NCBI GenBank assembly: GCA_965198025.1
Contig: OZ240237.1
Coordinates: 2,294,001 to 2,358,000 of the forward strand
Direction of reading: 5' to 3'
Length of the DNA: 64,000 nt
Source: CAYWWM01 sp965198025
Lineage (GTDB): Bacteria > Acidobacteriota > Terriglobia > 2-12-FULL-54-10
Shown: positions 27,181 through 41,140 of the stretch, piece after piece
Layout of the letters: the number at the start of each line of letters is the position of its first letter
Numbering within the stretch: the stretch's first letter is position 1
Position numbers and translations under genes: made by a program
The notes under the pieces: model-generated
Seen by the model: the letters and a program-made list of their open reading frames with translations, nothing else
Told to the model about the DNA's origin: nothing
Database searches by the model: none

Positions 27181-27620
27181 CGAGGAAACCCTCAATCCTG
27201 ACTCCCAACCTGGATCATCTGCGACCCGGATGAGCGAACCGCGGACAGGTTCGCAGCAACCCACCGATCTGTTGAGCATGGCCAGGGTTCCCAGAGAACA
27301 GTGGCCTGGATATAGCCGAATTCATAAATCCAGGAAAACCTATCAGTGAATTTAGCGACCTCGAAAGGGGCGACGGGAAATTCACGCTGGCAAGCCCAAT
27401 AACTGATGCTGATACGGCACAAGTTCCCACGTTGATTTGGGTGCGGACTCCACCAATCCGGTTTTGGCGGTACGGGAACCATATCGGCGCATCGGGAGCA
27501 TCTAGTCTCTACTTCACACGTGGTCGCACCGGGACAAAATGTGCTGCGACCGCGCGGGGGATGTCCACGGCTGTTGCAGCTCAGCGACGCTTTGCGCGAC
27601 ACTACGCGACTTGCTTCGGA

Positions 27621-27783
27621 ACAGTCGATATATCCCTTCGGTGACGGGCGCACGGATGGAACGACCAGCTGAATGCTTCTCACAGCCCTTCGAGTCTTGA
27701 AAATCCAAACGAGAAACCGTTTAGGCTACGAGTCCTGGAATTACGGATACAGCACAGTCGATATATCCCTTCGGGACGGGCGC
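27621..27783. repeat. Two direct copies of a ~30-bp sequence
   Basis: ACAGTCGATATATCCCTTCG followed by GACGGGCGC occurs at 27621-27651 and again at 27754-27783. The copies differ by one inserted T and lie about 133 bases apart in a gene-free stretch. They may be two ends of a deleted unit or copies of a small dispersed repeat. Confidence 0.65.
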
Positions 27784-28383
27784 GTAACGGAGTTTTGGAA
27801 ATGATCGCGTGAGCATGGACCAGCGGTAGCCTGGAGACGACCGGGCAGCACCGCTGCCTGCGAACATCGATGTGATCTGGTCTAATATGGACGAATGCGA
27901 AGATTTTGTAGCGTGGATGTTCTTCGTTGCCACGGAACGCTCATTCCTTTCTGCAATCGGGCGAGGAAACAAGGGGCACTAAACATCTGGCGCAACGTCG
28001 GAGGCCCGACGCTGAACGCTCGGCATCATCGCCACTCCGGCAATCAATGATCCTGGCGGTCATCGAGAGCATCTTTGGGAGCGTTCCCTCATTTGTCACA
28101 GGGACCATTGCCATCTTCAATGCAATTGTGTTCTGGATGTGGGCAAAGACGGAACATCGCCAGAGCTAGATTTCATCCCGCATTTTCAATTTAAGGATCA
28201 TGGCCCATTGGGCGGTCGCTGCGGAAGCAGCTAGCCTGGGAGCACAAGCCCTGGCGCTCCGGTGACACCCGGCGAAGCACATTTTAATCGCCTCAATCGC
28301 CGTGCGCGGAGAAGGACTCGAACGCACTGCAAGAGACTATCCTCGTTATTCGGAAAGGAAACAGGACTTAAGCAACCATCCCC

Positions 28384-29843
<1,460 letters not shown>

Positions 29844-29847
<4 letters not shown>

Positions 29848-32739
29848 GCATGCACCACGGCCTTCAGTGCCGGGAACTCCAGGCGGAACCTCGTTCCCAG
29901 CCCCGGCCAGCTTTCCGCCTGAATCTTTCCGGCGTGCTCGTGAATGATCCCGTAGGACACCGAAAGCCCCAGCCCGGTGCCCCGCCCGGGTCCTTTGGTC
30001 GTGAAGAACGGATCGAAGATGCGGCTCAAATGCTCCGGCGGTATCCCCGCCCCCGTGTCGCTGATCTCGACGCGCACCGCCCCGTCCTCAGCCCATGTGG
30101 CCACCCGCAGTTGCCCGCCCTCCGGCATCGCGTCCTTGGCGTTCAGGATCAGGTTCAAGAACACCTGCTGGAGCTTCCCGCTGCTGCCTGAAATCGCCGG
30201 CAGCGGCCCCTCGAGCTGCGTATCCACTTCGACGTGCGCCGCCTTCAGCGGATGCTCGAGCAGCAGCAGCGTGTCCGAGATGAGCTGGTTCACCGCAAGC
30301 GGCCCGAGCTCGCTTCCTTGCGTCCGGGAGAAGTTCAGCAACCCGTTCACGATCTCGGATGCCCGGAACGTTTGCCCGACGATCTTTTCCAGAATCTTCG
30401 ACGCCCGCTCCCCGTGCGGCACTTGCTTCGCCAGCATCTGCGCCTGCGTCGAGATCACCGTCAGCGGCGTATTCACCTCATGCGCCACTCCCGCCGCCAG
30501 CAATCCCACCGACGAGAGCTTCTCGGCTTGTGCCAGTTGCGTTTCGAGCGCCACCCAGTCGGCCACGTCATCGAAAATGATCAGCCGTCCGATCGAATCG
30601 CAGGTCTTCGAAAGCAGCGGTGCCACGGCGATGTTGAACACCCGCTCACCGCCTTTCTCGTCGCGCACGCGGTGCCGGTAGATGTTGTGGATCTCGTCGT
30701 CCTCCCGGAAGCGGTCCATTTGGACCATCAGTTCCGCCGGCAGCACTTCGCCGAGTTTCTTTCCGAGCGATTCCCGGAACGGCAGCGGATACATCAGTTC
30801 CAGCGGCGTATTCACCGCGTCGATCCGGTCATCCAAATCCACGGCTAACAGCCCGACATTGATCGATTCCAGGATGTTTTCGCTGAACTGTTGCAGTTGT
30901 TCGTACTGGGTTGCCTTCGTCGCCAGCGACTCGACCAGCCTCGCATTCTCGACCGCCACAGCCAAGTATCCCGCCAGCGTCTCGAGCAGCGCCGTGTCCT
31001 CATCCGACAGAAATTCCCCTTCGATTGTCTTCCCCACGCCGAGCACTGCCACCAGCCGGTTCTTCGAGCGGCAGGGGAAATAATAATGCAGTCCCAAACC
31101 CGCCGCGCTCTCATACCACGCCCCCCGCCTTGGATCGGCTTCTTCAACGCCTTTCGTCAACCGCTCCAGGCTTTCGCGCAAGTCCGGCATGAAAACATGG
31201 TCTTTCTTAGCCCCATTCGACCAATCGAGACTTCCGAAGGAACCGAAAGAACCGAGAAAACCGAAGTCGCAGTCTTCTTTGACGTAGACCCCCGTTGCCT
31301 TGCGCAGAGTGAAGGAGCGCCCTTCTGCATCCTGGGCGACGAAGACCGCCGCCCGGGCCACCTGCAGCCGCTCGCTGAGCTGGTCCAGCAAAGATGTAAT
31401 CGTGCGGTCGAGATCGGTTGTCGAGCTCAATTCTCGCCCGAAGGTTAGCAGGGCGCTGCGGTAATCGTACCGCTTGCGGAAAAAGTACCGCTCGAACTGT
31501 GCCTGAATGCCACGCTGCAACGGCTGGAAGAGCAGGCCCGTCGCGATCACCGCCAGCACCAGACCCGCGGTCCCCGCCCCCGGGAAATACGTTCGGAAAT
31601 AATCTCCCACCAGCGCCACTAGTCCCAGGTAGGCGCCGACCAGCGTTCCTGTCGCCAGCGTGTAGGCCAGTCCGCGCTCGAGTACGATCTCGACGTCGAG
31701 CAGCCGGTGGCGCAGAATCGCGTACGTGAATACGACAGGGAGAATCACCAAGGACAGCGCCGCCAGATTCATCCACGCGCTGGGCGTCACTCCCCACAGA
31801 TACGGCACGGCGTACCCGAGTGTAAACGGCCCCGCCGCCAGTGCGGCACCGCCCAGCACCCATCCCACCTGCTTTCGCCCTGCGCGGGAGCGCACCTTGC
31901 CGTACGTCAGACTCAGTAACGTGACGCCGCCCAGAAACATCGTCGCGAGGTATGCGACTTCGATGCGGTCGATCCACAACCGGATGTCCCCCAGCGGGGC
32001 TGCCACCTGCAGCACACCCAGTGCGACCGCCGTATGCAGCGTTCCCAGCAGAATCGCCGGCCCGTAAATCCATGGTAGTCCCGTCCAGCGCAAGCGCGGT
32101 GGTCCTGCATACCCCGGCACCGAATGCGGGTAGGTGCGGCAGAAGTGGAAAAATAGCGCCGGCTGCAGCAGCATCGCAGCCACCGAAGCCCAATACACGG
32201 TCCAATCGAGAGCATCGAACCGGCCGGTGTAGGAATAGACAAACAGAACGAATGAAGCCAAGACAGAACAGATAGAAATGCATCACGGCCGGCGCGCGGA
32301 ACCTCCGCCACAAAACGAACAACCCCAGGCCCAGGTAGAATACCCCGCCAATTTGCAGATACAGTCGAACCGTAGGGCGTTCTTCGGAAACCAGAACCAG
32401 AGCAAACTCCTCCGGGAAACCTAGCCGGATAACCTGGTATTGCACGTCTGCTCCGGTACCCAGAGCGAACAATTCCTGAGCCACCTCTTCGGTGTTGCTG
32501 ACTCCTCGGCCGTTGATTCCCACCAGAAAGTCCCCTGCCATGACACCCGCTCTGGCAGCCGGCCCTTCCTCGACCACGGTATCCGCCACCACCCCACCGA
32601 CGGCATCCTTCCAAACAACACCATCGTTCGGCAGGCGAAACCGCCGCTGCTCGATCAGGTTCAGCAAGCCCACCAAGGCGAGTGCCGCTGTCAGAACACC
32701 GACCGTCAAGACCGAAGATGGAACTAGAAACCGACTCAT
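29844..32739 (-). CDS. PDZ/7TM/GAF/PAS sensor histidine kinase (frameshifted)
   Basis: Read across one frameshift, this is a kinase of about 965 residues. An N-terminal membrane helix (about 5-28) precedes a PDZ domain (GPAARAGVMAGDFLVGINGR) and several membrane helices. GAF and PAS segments follow, then a HisKA domain with the phospho-acceptor histidine in GVAHEVNTPLTVIS, and an ATPase domain with NAKDAMPEGG and GTGLGLSVSYGII. The first frame runs from ATG 32739 to about 32250. The second continues from LASFVLFVYSYTGR to the stop at 29844. A one-base difference around 32255-32262 joins them into a continuous helix. PDZ plus membrane helices suggests it senses an envelope protein or peptide. 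It is paired with the downstream sigma-54 regulator. Confidence 0.8.
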
Positions 32740-33011
32740 AAACAAACTCAGCGCAGAAAGATACCTAGACTTCAACCGTCACTCTAGCGCACGTCATGTG
32801 CCATCCCATACAGTCTATTTCATATTTCTAACCAATTGAAATATCTTTAATTATAAACTTTTGGAGGGAGCTCTCGCGCAAGCCGCTTTCAAAAACCGTA
32901 TATTTGTCTACAGTAAATGGGATTTTGCTGTCAAAACTTTGATGGATGAAAGGCTTAAGATTCTATAGATTCCGCGGGAGCAATCCAAAAATCAGGAAGT
33001 CTTTAGACCCG

Positions 33012-34790
33012 TCAGAAAATATAATTGAATCCCCCGCGGAAGGCACGCGCGGCCGGGAACAGCAGAGACCTTCCACCCTCAGGTGTCTGCACAAGCATAT
33101 AGCCCTCGGCGAGCAGGTTCCGGATATCGACAACCGCCTCGAACTGGCCGGGAAGGATGTTGGGGGAGGGGAGAGGCTGTAGCAAGATCACGTTCATGTA
33201 GGGATCAGCGCGGCCCATGCTCTGATCGTATGGATCGGAGGCCACCACCGAATGGCTGGGAATCCAGCGATACGACGTAATGATGTGAGCACCAATTCGG
33301 GGCACAGTTGTGGACAGCTTCACGGCGACCGAATGGCCTCGCTGGGCCTGCACCATCTCGCGCAGCGCCTGTGGGCCTGCCGCCACGAGGTTGCCCGACA
33401 CTGCCTGCAAACCTTCCGCGAAACTGTAGCCGACCACCATGTCGGAACGGTCCGACACCATGATTGCAAATGACGCCCGCATTCCAGCGCCAGAGTAGTT
33501 CCCACCACTCAAAAAGTACCGGTTAGAAAACGGGTCGCGCAGCAGACCCGGAAAGAACCCGGCAGGTTGGACTCCCGTCATGGAAAGGGCAACATCGGAT
33601 AGCGAATCATAGAAAACTCCCGCCTGCGCCCGGTAGCGCGGTCCCCATTCCTGTTCCCAGTCGGCCTCCAGGTGGCGGCCTTCTTCAAGGACCGGATCCA
33701 AGTCCGCTCCGCTGCTGAGTTGTGGAATGGTCAGCGACCGATTAGTTTCTTGCTGGCGATAGTCGGTCTCGGAGGGAAGGACTCGCGGCGCCGTGCCGGT
33801 GTAGGAAAACACCAGCCGTGAGGAATCCGATAGGGCATATGTAACCTGTCCGAAGGGACTCCAGCGGGTCATCCGATCGCCAATGCTGACGGTGTCCAGC
33901 AGCGCGCCGTACCGCATCCGCAAGCGCGTCGTAGGAGCGCTCTCATGCTCGTAGCCGAAGGTAACGGACTGGAGCCGCTCGCCGGCGGTTTCTCCCGAAC
34001 CTCCTATGCTTCTCCAATATTCCCCGGGAAGAAACACCTGCCGCACAGCAGCCGAAAAGCTCGTGTTCGAGCGGTCCCCGAATCTGCGATTCCAAGCGGC
34101 GTGGAAGCCCGCCGCCGGAGTTCCCTGCTCCCAGCCTGCCAATCCGGACAGGCCGAGAGTGTTCGGGCCTCCTGCCCCATATTCCATGTCAAAGGAAGTC
34201 CGCAAACCCGGATCACTCGCGAACCCCCGCGCGTCGCTGCCGGCTACGAACTGCACCGTGCCGTGCAAGGGTCTCGCACTGCTCTCGGGAGCCGTTTCGT
34301 CGCCCCCCGGCTTCTCCTCCAGCAGCCGCAGAATAGGACGGGACGAGGCGCCACTCCGCAAAACCCATTTCCAGTCGTCGCGCGCGTCAGCCGTATTCTC
34401 CGGCCAGCTCACGTTCACCGAATCCGCCAGAGCCTGCAAGTTAATGTCGAGCATGACCTGAGCGCCAGGAAGGACCTGAATCGGGGATTTCCAGAAAGGC
34501 AGGAACGTGGGAAGAAGAACTTGTACCGAATAGATGCCCGGCGACAGGCGCAGCAACGAGAAGTGCCCGCCCGCCTGCGTCTCCACCTTTCGCGTAAACC
34601 GCCCGTCCCGGCTCGTGACGGTAACCGGCACTCCCACCTCGGCCGCTCCGCCCGGTCCCGTCACCCGGCCTTGAATCGTCCCGCCGACGGCCTCCCTACC
34701 CGCACCCGATGGATTGGAAGGATTCGACTGCGCCGCCGCTATTTCCGCTACGGCAAGGACAACCGCCAGAAGCAAGCTCCATTTCCGCAT
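33012..34790 (-). CDS. Outer-membrane beta-barrel protein with carboxypeptidase-regulatory domain
   Basis: A 592-residue exported protein with signal peptide (1-20, ending IAAAQ). A carboxypeptidase-regulatory beta-sandwich follows (about 38-115, with QGRVTGPGG and SPGIYSVQVLLP). From about residue 180 there is a long run of alternating amphipathic strands ending GGFNYIF, the terminal aromatic signal for outer-membrane assembly. It resembles the TonB-dependent-receptor-like proteins abundant in Acidobacteria but is shorter, and no plug domain is apparent. It lies 19 bases downstream of the GWxTD gene on the same strand and probably shares its transcript. Confidence 0.75.
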   Translation of the reverse strand: MRKWSLLLAVVLAVAEIAAAQSNPSNPSGAGREAVGGTIQGRVTGPGGAAEVGVPVTVTSRDGRFTRKVETQAGGHFSLLRLSPGIYSVQVLLPTFLPFWKSPIQVLPGAQVMLDINLQALADSVNVSWPENTADARDDWKWVLRSGASSRPILRLLEEKPGGDETAPESSARPLHGTVQFVAGSDARGFASDPGLRTSFDMEYGAGGPNTLGLSGLAGWEQGTPAAGFHAAWNRRFGDRSNTSFSAAVRQVFLPGEYWRSIGGSGETAGERLQSVTFGYEHESAPTTRLRMRYGALLDTVSIGDRMTRWSPFGQVTYALSDSSRLVFSYTGTAPRVLPSETDYRQQETNRSLTIPQLSSGADLDPVLEEGRHLEADWEQEWGPRYRAQAGVFYDSLSDVALSMTGVQPAGFFPGLLRDPFSNRYFLSGGNYSGAGMRASFAIMVSDRSDMVVGYSFAEGLQAVSGNLVAAGPQALREMVQAQRGHSVAVKLSTTVPRIGAHIITSYRWIPSHSVVASDPYDQSMGRADPYMNVILLQPLPSPNILPGQFEAVVDIRNLLAEGYMLVQTPEGGRSLLFPAARAFRGGFNYIF

Positions 34791-34809
34791 AACACATGCC
34801 CTGAAACCA

Positions 34810-36495
34810 TTACTGCACGGTGAATTCGGCCGAAGGAGCAACCGTCCGATTGGTCACGTTGTCGGTAACTCGAATCTGCAATTTGTACTTGCCCGGCTCG
34901 AGCGCGTTCAGCGGCAGCAGTTTCGCCACCACAGCCTGGAACGGAGACGCGTCGGGGAGCGTAGCAACCTCCTCCTGGAGTTCCAGGATAGACTGGTCTC
35001 CCCTCAATAGACTGTACTCGATGGTCGCCGCTGGTTTATTGCCACTCTGGTCGGGCTTCATGTTGTAGACCTGAAGATAAATCCCCAGCTTCTGATCCCG
35101 GGTAAACGTTTCCTCCACCGCGGGCCGCACCTTCGTGTCGCCGATCACGAATGGGCCCAGCCCCACCCGCTTCGTGGAAACTTTTTCGATCTGGTCGGCC
35201 AAGATGAGCGAGCTGGTCGCGAGCTGGTCCGCCGGGAACTGCGGAACTTCCATGCGCACTTCTGCCGTCCCCGTATCTCCGCTGTTGACGTCTTTCACCG
35301 CGATGCTCAGCCGGTAGAGCCCCGGACGCAGCGGAAGCGATTTCCAGTAGACCGACGATCTCTCGAGGGATTGTTCGAGCAGGGAATCGGGAATATCCAG
35401 AACCATGGTGTCTTCGAAGGTCTGCACCACGCGCCGCGTCAGCGTCGTAATGCGCCCGAAAATATTCACTGTGGCGTGCTGCACGCCCGTGTTGTTCTGG
35501 AAGGAGAGATCTTTGTTCTTCAGCGAAATCGTCAATCCCGCGAGCACCGTGTCCTCGGTGACTTTGACGTAATCGCTGCGGACCTGGAACGGCAGCAGGT
35601 TGAACCGGATGTTTGTGGAAACCAGTTCCTCAAGGTCCTTGAACTTAATCACCGGCGGCCGGTTGATGTTGGCAAACAGAGCCAGACGGTCAAACTGCGT
35701 TCCGTGCATCGTGGCGTAGCCTGCCCCAGGACTGCTGTCGATCATGCGCCGCGGCAGCCGCGTGCCGTCGGTGCGCGTGAAGCGGTCTACTTTGCTCGAA
35801 AGACCCATTGCTTCCATCTCGGAAAGGCCCGCGCCGGGAACATACAGCAACGCGTCCTTTTCCGCCGGGTCCATCGTCATCCGGTATTCGCCCGTCATGG
35901 TGGGATCCACGAATTCCAGAATAATATTTTGCCCGACGCCCTCAATGTAGCGGTAGCGCCATTGCTCGAAGGGATACGTCGAGGTGGATCCGCCGCCTTC
36001 TTCAATCGGCCGCTGGTAGAAACCGCCCGAGGGACGGGAATCAATCTCATCCGGCGGACCATACCTGATGTAAACGCGTCCCCGGTCGGCCTTCCATCCG
36101 GGAATCCCGCTGGCAAAGTGCTGGTTGGCGTACGCGATGCGCCGGTAGTGCTCTTCCCGGTAGTCGTTCGCCAGCGACTCAGGATCGGGGTTGCGGCGCA
36201 GCCAGAACTGCTCAATGAACTGCTCCCGCTCCTCGTCATTGGATAGACGCTGGAACGTCTGCCGCTCCTCATCGGTAATGATGTAGGTGACGTCTTCTTC
36301 CAGCCATCTCTTGAAGGCGCCTTCGAGCTCGCGCTCCAGAGATTCCTGGCGCTGCCGTCGCTCGCTGTCGGTGAGACCCGGAGCATCGGTCTCAATCAGG
36401 CCACCTTCGGTCTCCTGGGCATAGGCGGTCAGCGGCAGCCAGACGCCGAGTCCGCACACACTCGCTATCAACAAGCATCGGAGTATTGGTCGCAT
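34810..36495 (-). CDS. GWxTD domain-containing secreted protein
   Basis: A 561-residue exported protein with signal peptide (1-27, ending TAYAQ). The GWxTD domain is clear: FKRWLEEDVTYIITDEE, EQFWLRRNPDPE, then GWKADRGRVYIRYGPPDEI, in which the signature threonine is alanine. The C-terminal half has repeated beta-rich segments such as LRPGLYRLSIAVKD and LEPGKYKLQIRVTDN, probably immunoglobulin-like. GWxTD proteins are common in Acidobacteria and Bacteroidetes; their function is unknown. The start is ATG 36495. Two AGGAGG-like sequences lie upstream at a spacing somewhat longer than ideal. Confidence 0.85.
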   Translation of the reverse strand: MRPILRCLLIASVCGLGVWLPLTAYAQETEGGLIETDAPGLTDSERRQRQESLERELEGAFKRWLEEDVTYIITDEERQTFQRLSNDEEREQFIEQFWLRRNPDPESLANDYREEHYRRIAYANQHFASGIPGWKADRGRVYIRYGPPDEIDSRPSGGFYQRPIEEGGGSTSTYPFEQWRYRYIEGVGQNIILEFVDPTMTGEYRMTMDPAEKDALLYVPGAGLSEMEAMGLSSKVDRFTRTDGTRLPRRMIDSSPGAGYATMHGTQFDRLALFANINRPPVIKFKDLEELVSTNIRFNLLPFQVRSDYVKVTEDTVLAGLTISLKNKDLSFQNNTGVQHATVNIFGRITTLTRRVVQTFEDTMVLDIPDSLLEQSLERSSVYWKSLPLRPGLYRLSIAVKDVNSGDTGTAEVRMEVPQFPADQLATSSLILADQIEKVSTKRVGLGPFVIGDTKVRPAVEETFTRDQKLGIYLQVYNMKPDQSGNKPAATIEYSLLRGDQSILELQEEVATLPDASPFQAVVAKLLPLNALEPGKYKLQIRVTDNVTNRTVAPSAEFTVQ

Positions 36496-37005
36496 TCGTT
36501 CGTTAATCCTCCTCTCCTCCGCGTGTCTCTTATCATAGATTTCCGCGTACCCCGGAGTCAAGCAAAACTAGTGCTTGCCTGGTTGGCAAAACGTTTCAAG
36601 CCAGACGGTCTCTGCCTGAAGCGGGGCCTCTTGCAAAATTCCCCAATCCAAAGCAAGGAAGACTGTCTCGCAAAGGCGCCTCGATGCATGAAGTCCTGCC
36701 TGAACTGCGGGATGCCGCCCCTTTCCATATTAGCTTGCTTCGCTGGTTGCTTGGCTTCGGTTCCCCCTGGGCCGCAGTTTCCTCCTCGCCACCCTTGTCT
36801 TCCTTCCAGCCGGCCCCTTTATTTTCGTATATTCGAGGATTATCTGGATGCGCCTCGAGCGGCTCCATGGATCCCCAGAGGGTCAGAAGTTCCCAGACCC
36901 GAATAGGTTCCCCCGGACCATATTGCCTTGCCGGAGCCGTCCTGACCTGACAAGAATCATATTACAAGGCGTCTTATCTTATTGATAATAAACATAATAA
37001 AATAC

Positions 37006-37034
37006 TTGACAGTATTACACTCATATTTTATTAT
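37006..37034 (+). promoter_or_regulatory. Near-consensus sigma-70 promoter of hsp20-clpB
   Basis: TTGACA (37006-37011), a 17-base spacer and TATTAT (37029-37034) in a very AT-rich stretch that contrasts with the GC-rich surroundings. It lies about 57 bases upstream of hsp20, with GGAGG (37077-37081) nine bases before the ATG. No CIRCE or HAIR operator was seen. The rest of the gap 36496-36960 has no gene. Confidence 0.75.
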
Positions 37035-37090
37035 TTAAGTGCGCTAATCAATGGCGCGCTGTAGAAAATTGGTTTTGGAGGTATACAAGG

Positions 37091-37552
37091 ATGTCTTCGC
37101 TGATTCGATGGGAACCGTTTCGCGAATTTGCAACTCTCAGCGACCGGATGAACCGGTTGTTTGGAGAGACCGGCCGCGCCTGGCCGACCGAGGAGGGTCT
37201 GACGGCTGGTATATGGAATCCTCCGGTCGATGTCTATGAGACCAACGACAACATCGTTCTGAAGGCCGACTTGCCGGAAGTGAACAAGGAAGAGGTGGAC
37301 ATTTCCGTACAGGGCAATGTTTTGACGATTCGCGGGGAGCGCAAAAGGGAGCAGGAAGTGAAGGAGAAGGATTTCTATCGAATGGAACGCAGCCACGGCG
37401 TTTTCACTCGCAGCTTCACCCTGCCCGGCACCGTGGACTCCGAGAAGATCGAGGCCGGTTTCACCGGTGGCGTGCTGACCGTGACTCTGCCAAAGCGGGA
37501 GGAATCGAAGCCGAAGCAGATTCGCGTTCAGGTCACTGGCAACGGCAAGTAA
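37091..37552 (+). CDS. Small heat-shock protein Hsp20
   Basis: A 153-residue alpha-crystallin-type chaperone that would hold unfolding proteins in the cytoplasm for refolding or degradation. The alpha-crystallin domain covers about 43-140, from PPVDVYETNDNIVLKADLPE through VLTIRGERKRE to the conserved GVLTVTLPK, followed by a short basic tail. A strong promoter lies upstream and clpB follows 110 bases downstream, a common pairing in which ClpB disaggregates what Hsp20 holds. Confidence 0.95.
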   Translation: MSSLIRWEPFREFATLSDRMNRLFGETGRAWPTEEGLTAGIWNPPVDVYETNDNIVLKADLPEVNKEEVDISVQGNVLTIRGERKREQEVKEKDFYRMERSHGVFTRSFTLPGTVDSEKIEAGFTGGVLTVTLPKREESKPKQIRVQVTGNGK

Positions 37553-37571
37553 GCAGCATGTCATTGCGGCA

Positions 37572-37618
37572 CGGAGAACACCGGGTAGAAACGGAGTAAC
37601 AACGACTGGTGTTCTCCG
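37572..37618. promoter_or_regulatory. Long inverted repeat between hsp20 and clpB
   Basis: Perfect 11-base arms CGGAGAACACC (37572-37582) and GGTGTTCTCCG (37608-37618) enclose 25 bases. No T tract follows, so it is not a standard terminator. It may be an RNA-processing or stability hairpin that sets unequal hsp20 and clpB levels, or a regulator site. Confidence 0.55.
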
Positions 37619-37662
37619 CGCGTACCTCGTGGCTAATTTGAGTTCCAGAAAGGAATTCCGCG

Positions 37663-40323
<2,661 letters not shown>

Positions 40324-40587
40324 TCGGGTCCGACGAAACAAAGGGGCATAATCCAACCACGGAACTTCATTACCCTCGGGCGTCGCCAGCGATTTCGTAC
40401 GCCGGAGCCGTGGCAGGCGCAACGGTAACTTGCGACAACCGTTTTCGGTTTTTTCGGTTCTTTCGGTTCCTTCGGTTCTCTCGACAGAGCATTTCCGTAC
40501 AGTTTTATGGGGTATATGGATAGATTCGACCCTTTTCCGGGTGGGTGTAGCGCAGCCGCCAAAGCAGGGACGGGCCTGTGTTCTATG

Positions 40588-40827
40588 GGGGCAGGCAGGA
40601 ATGCCTGCCCTACCTTGTCGCTGCGCCGAGGCTCCGCGACAGCCTTCGGCAGAGCGGAAGAGGATTCTTACAGGGACAGGCCTCCAGGCCTGTCCTCTTA
40701 CGGGCAGGCAGGCCTGCCCCGAGCGAAGCCGAGGGGAATGCCTGCCCTTCCGCACGACTGAAGCAGGCAAAGCAGGAGCACAGGCCTTACCGGCCTGTAC
40801 TCTAAGGGGACAGGCCGGAGGCCTGTC
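40588..40827. repeat. Cluster of REP-like palindromes downstream of clpB
   Basis: Five short palindromes lie head to tail in 240 bases: GGGCAGGCA/TGCCTGCCC (40589-40610), GGACAGGCCT/AGGCCTGTCC (40674-40695), GGGCAGGC/GCCTGCCC (40702-40719), ACAGGCC/GGCCTGT (40780-40798) and GACAGGCC/GGCCTGTC (40809-40827). The GACAGGCC core is shared with the elements at 25233 and 25446. The 817-base gap 40324-41140 contains no supported gene. Confidence 0.75.
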
Positions 40828-41140
40828 GCTACTTGCGGGCTATACAGCAATGCTGAAAATGGTCCAAGATCGCCTTCTACGCCTGCTCGAACGCGGCAAA
40901 GATCAACTGATGAAAACCCAGTTCGCAAACCCGCCGCAGAACCGGGTGATCCGAGAAGCACACCTTTCCCGCCACTGACGAAGGACGCAGACTTCGGGTA
41001 GGGGGGGTTGGGGGCCGATTCCAAGCCGATGCTATAATTTCCCTAGCAATTGAAGGAGAACGGAAAGGGTTTGTTTGGGAAGACCCAGGAATGCCGCGCT
41101 CGTCATACAGCGCGCCACGCTTCCCACGCATCCAACGCGC

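Noticed and set aside
27930..28050. Integron attC-like site
   Set aside because: There is a weak inverted structure, but no core-site pair or integrase is visible.
27927..28169. Possible 80-residue protein with a hydrophobic C-terminus
   Set aside because: Only the last 40 residues look like a membrane helix, there is no ribosome site, and the first half is low in protein-like signal; noted under the J-domain entry only.
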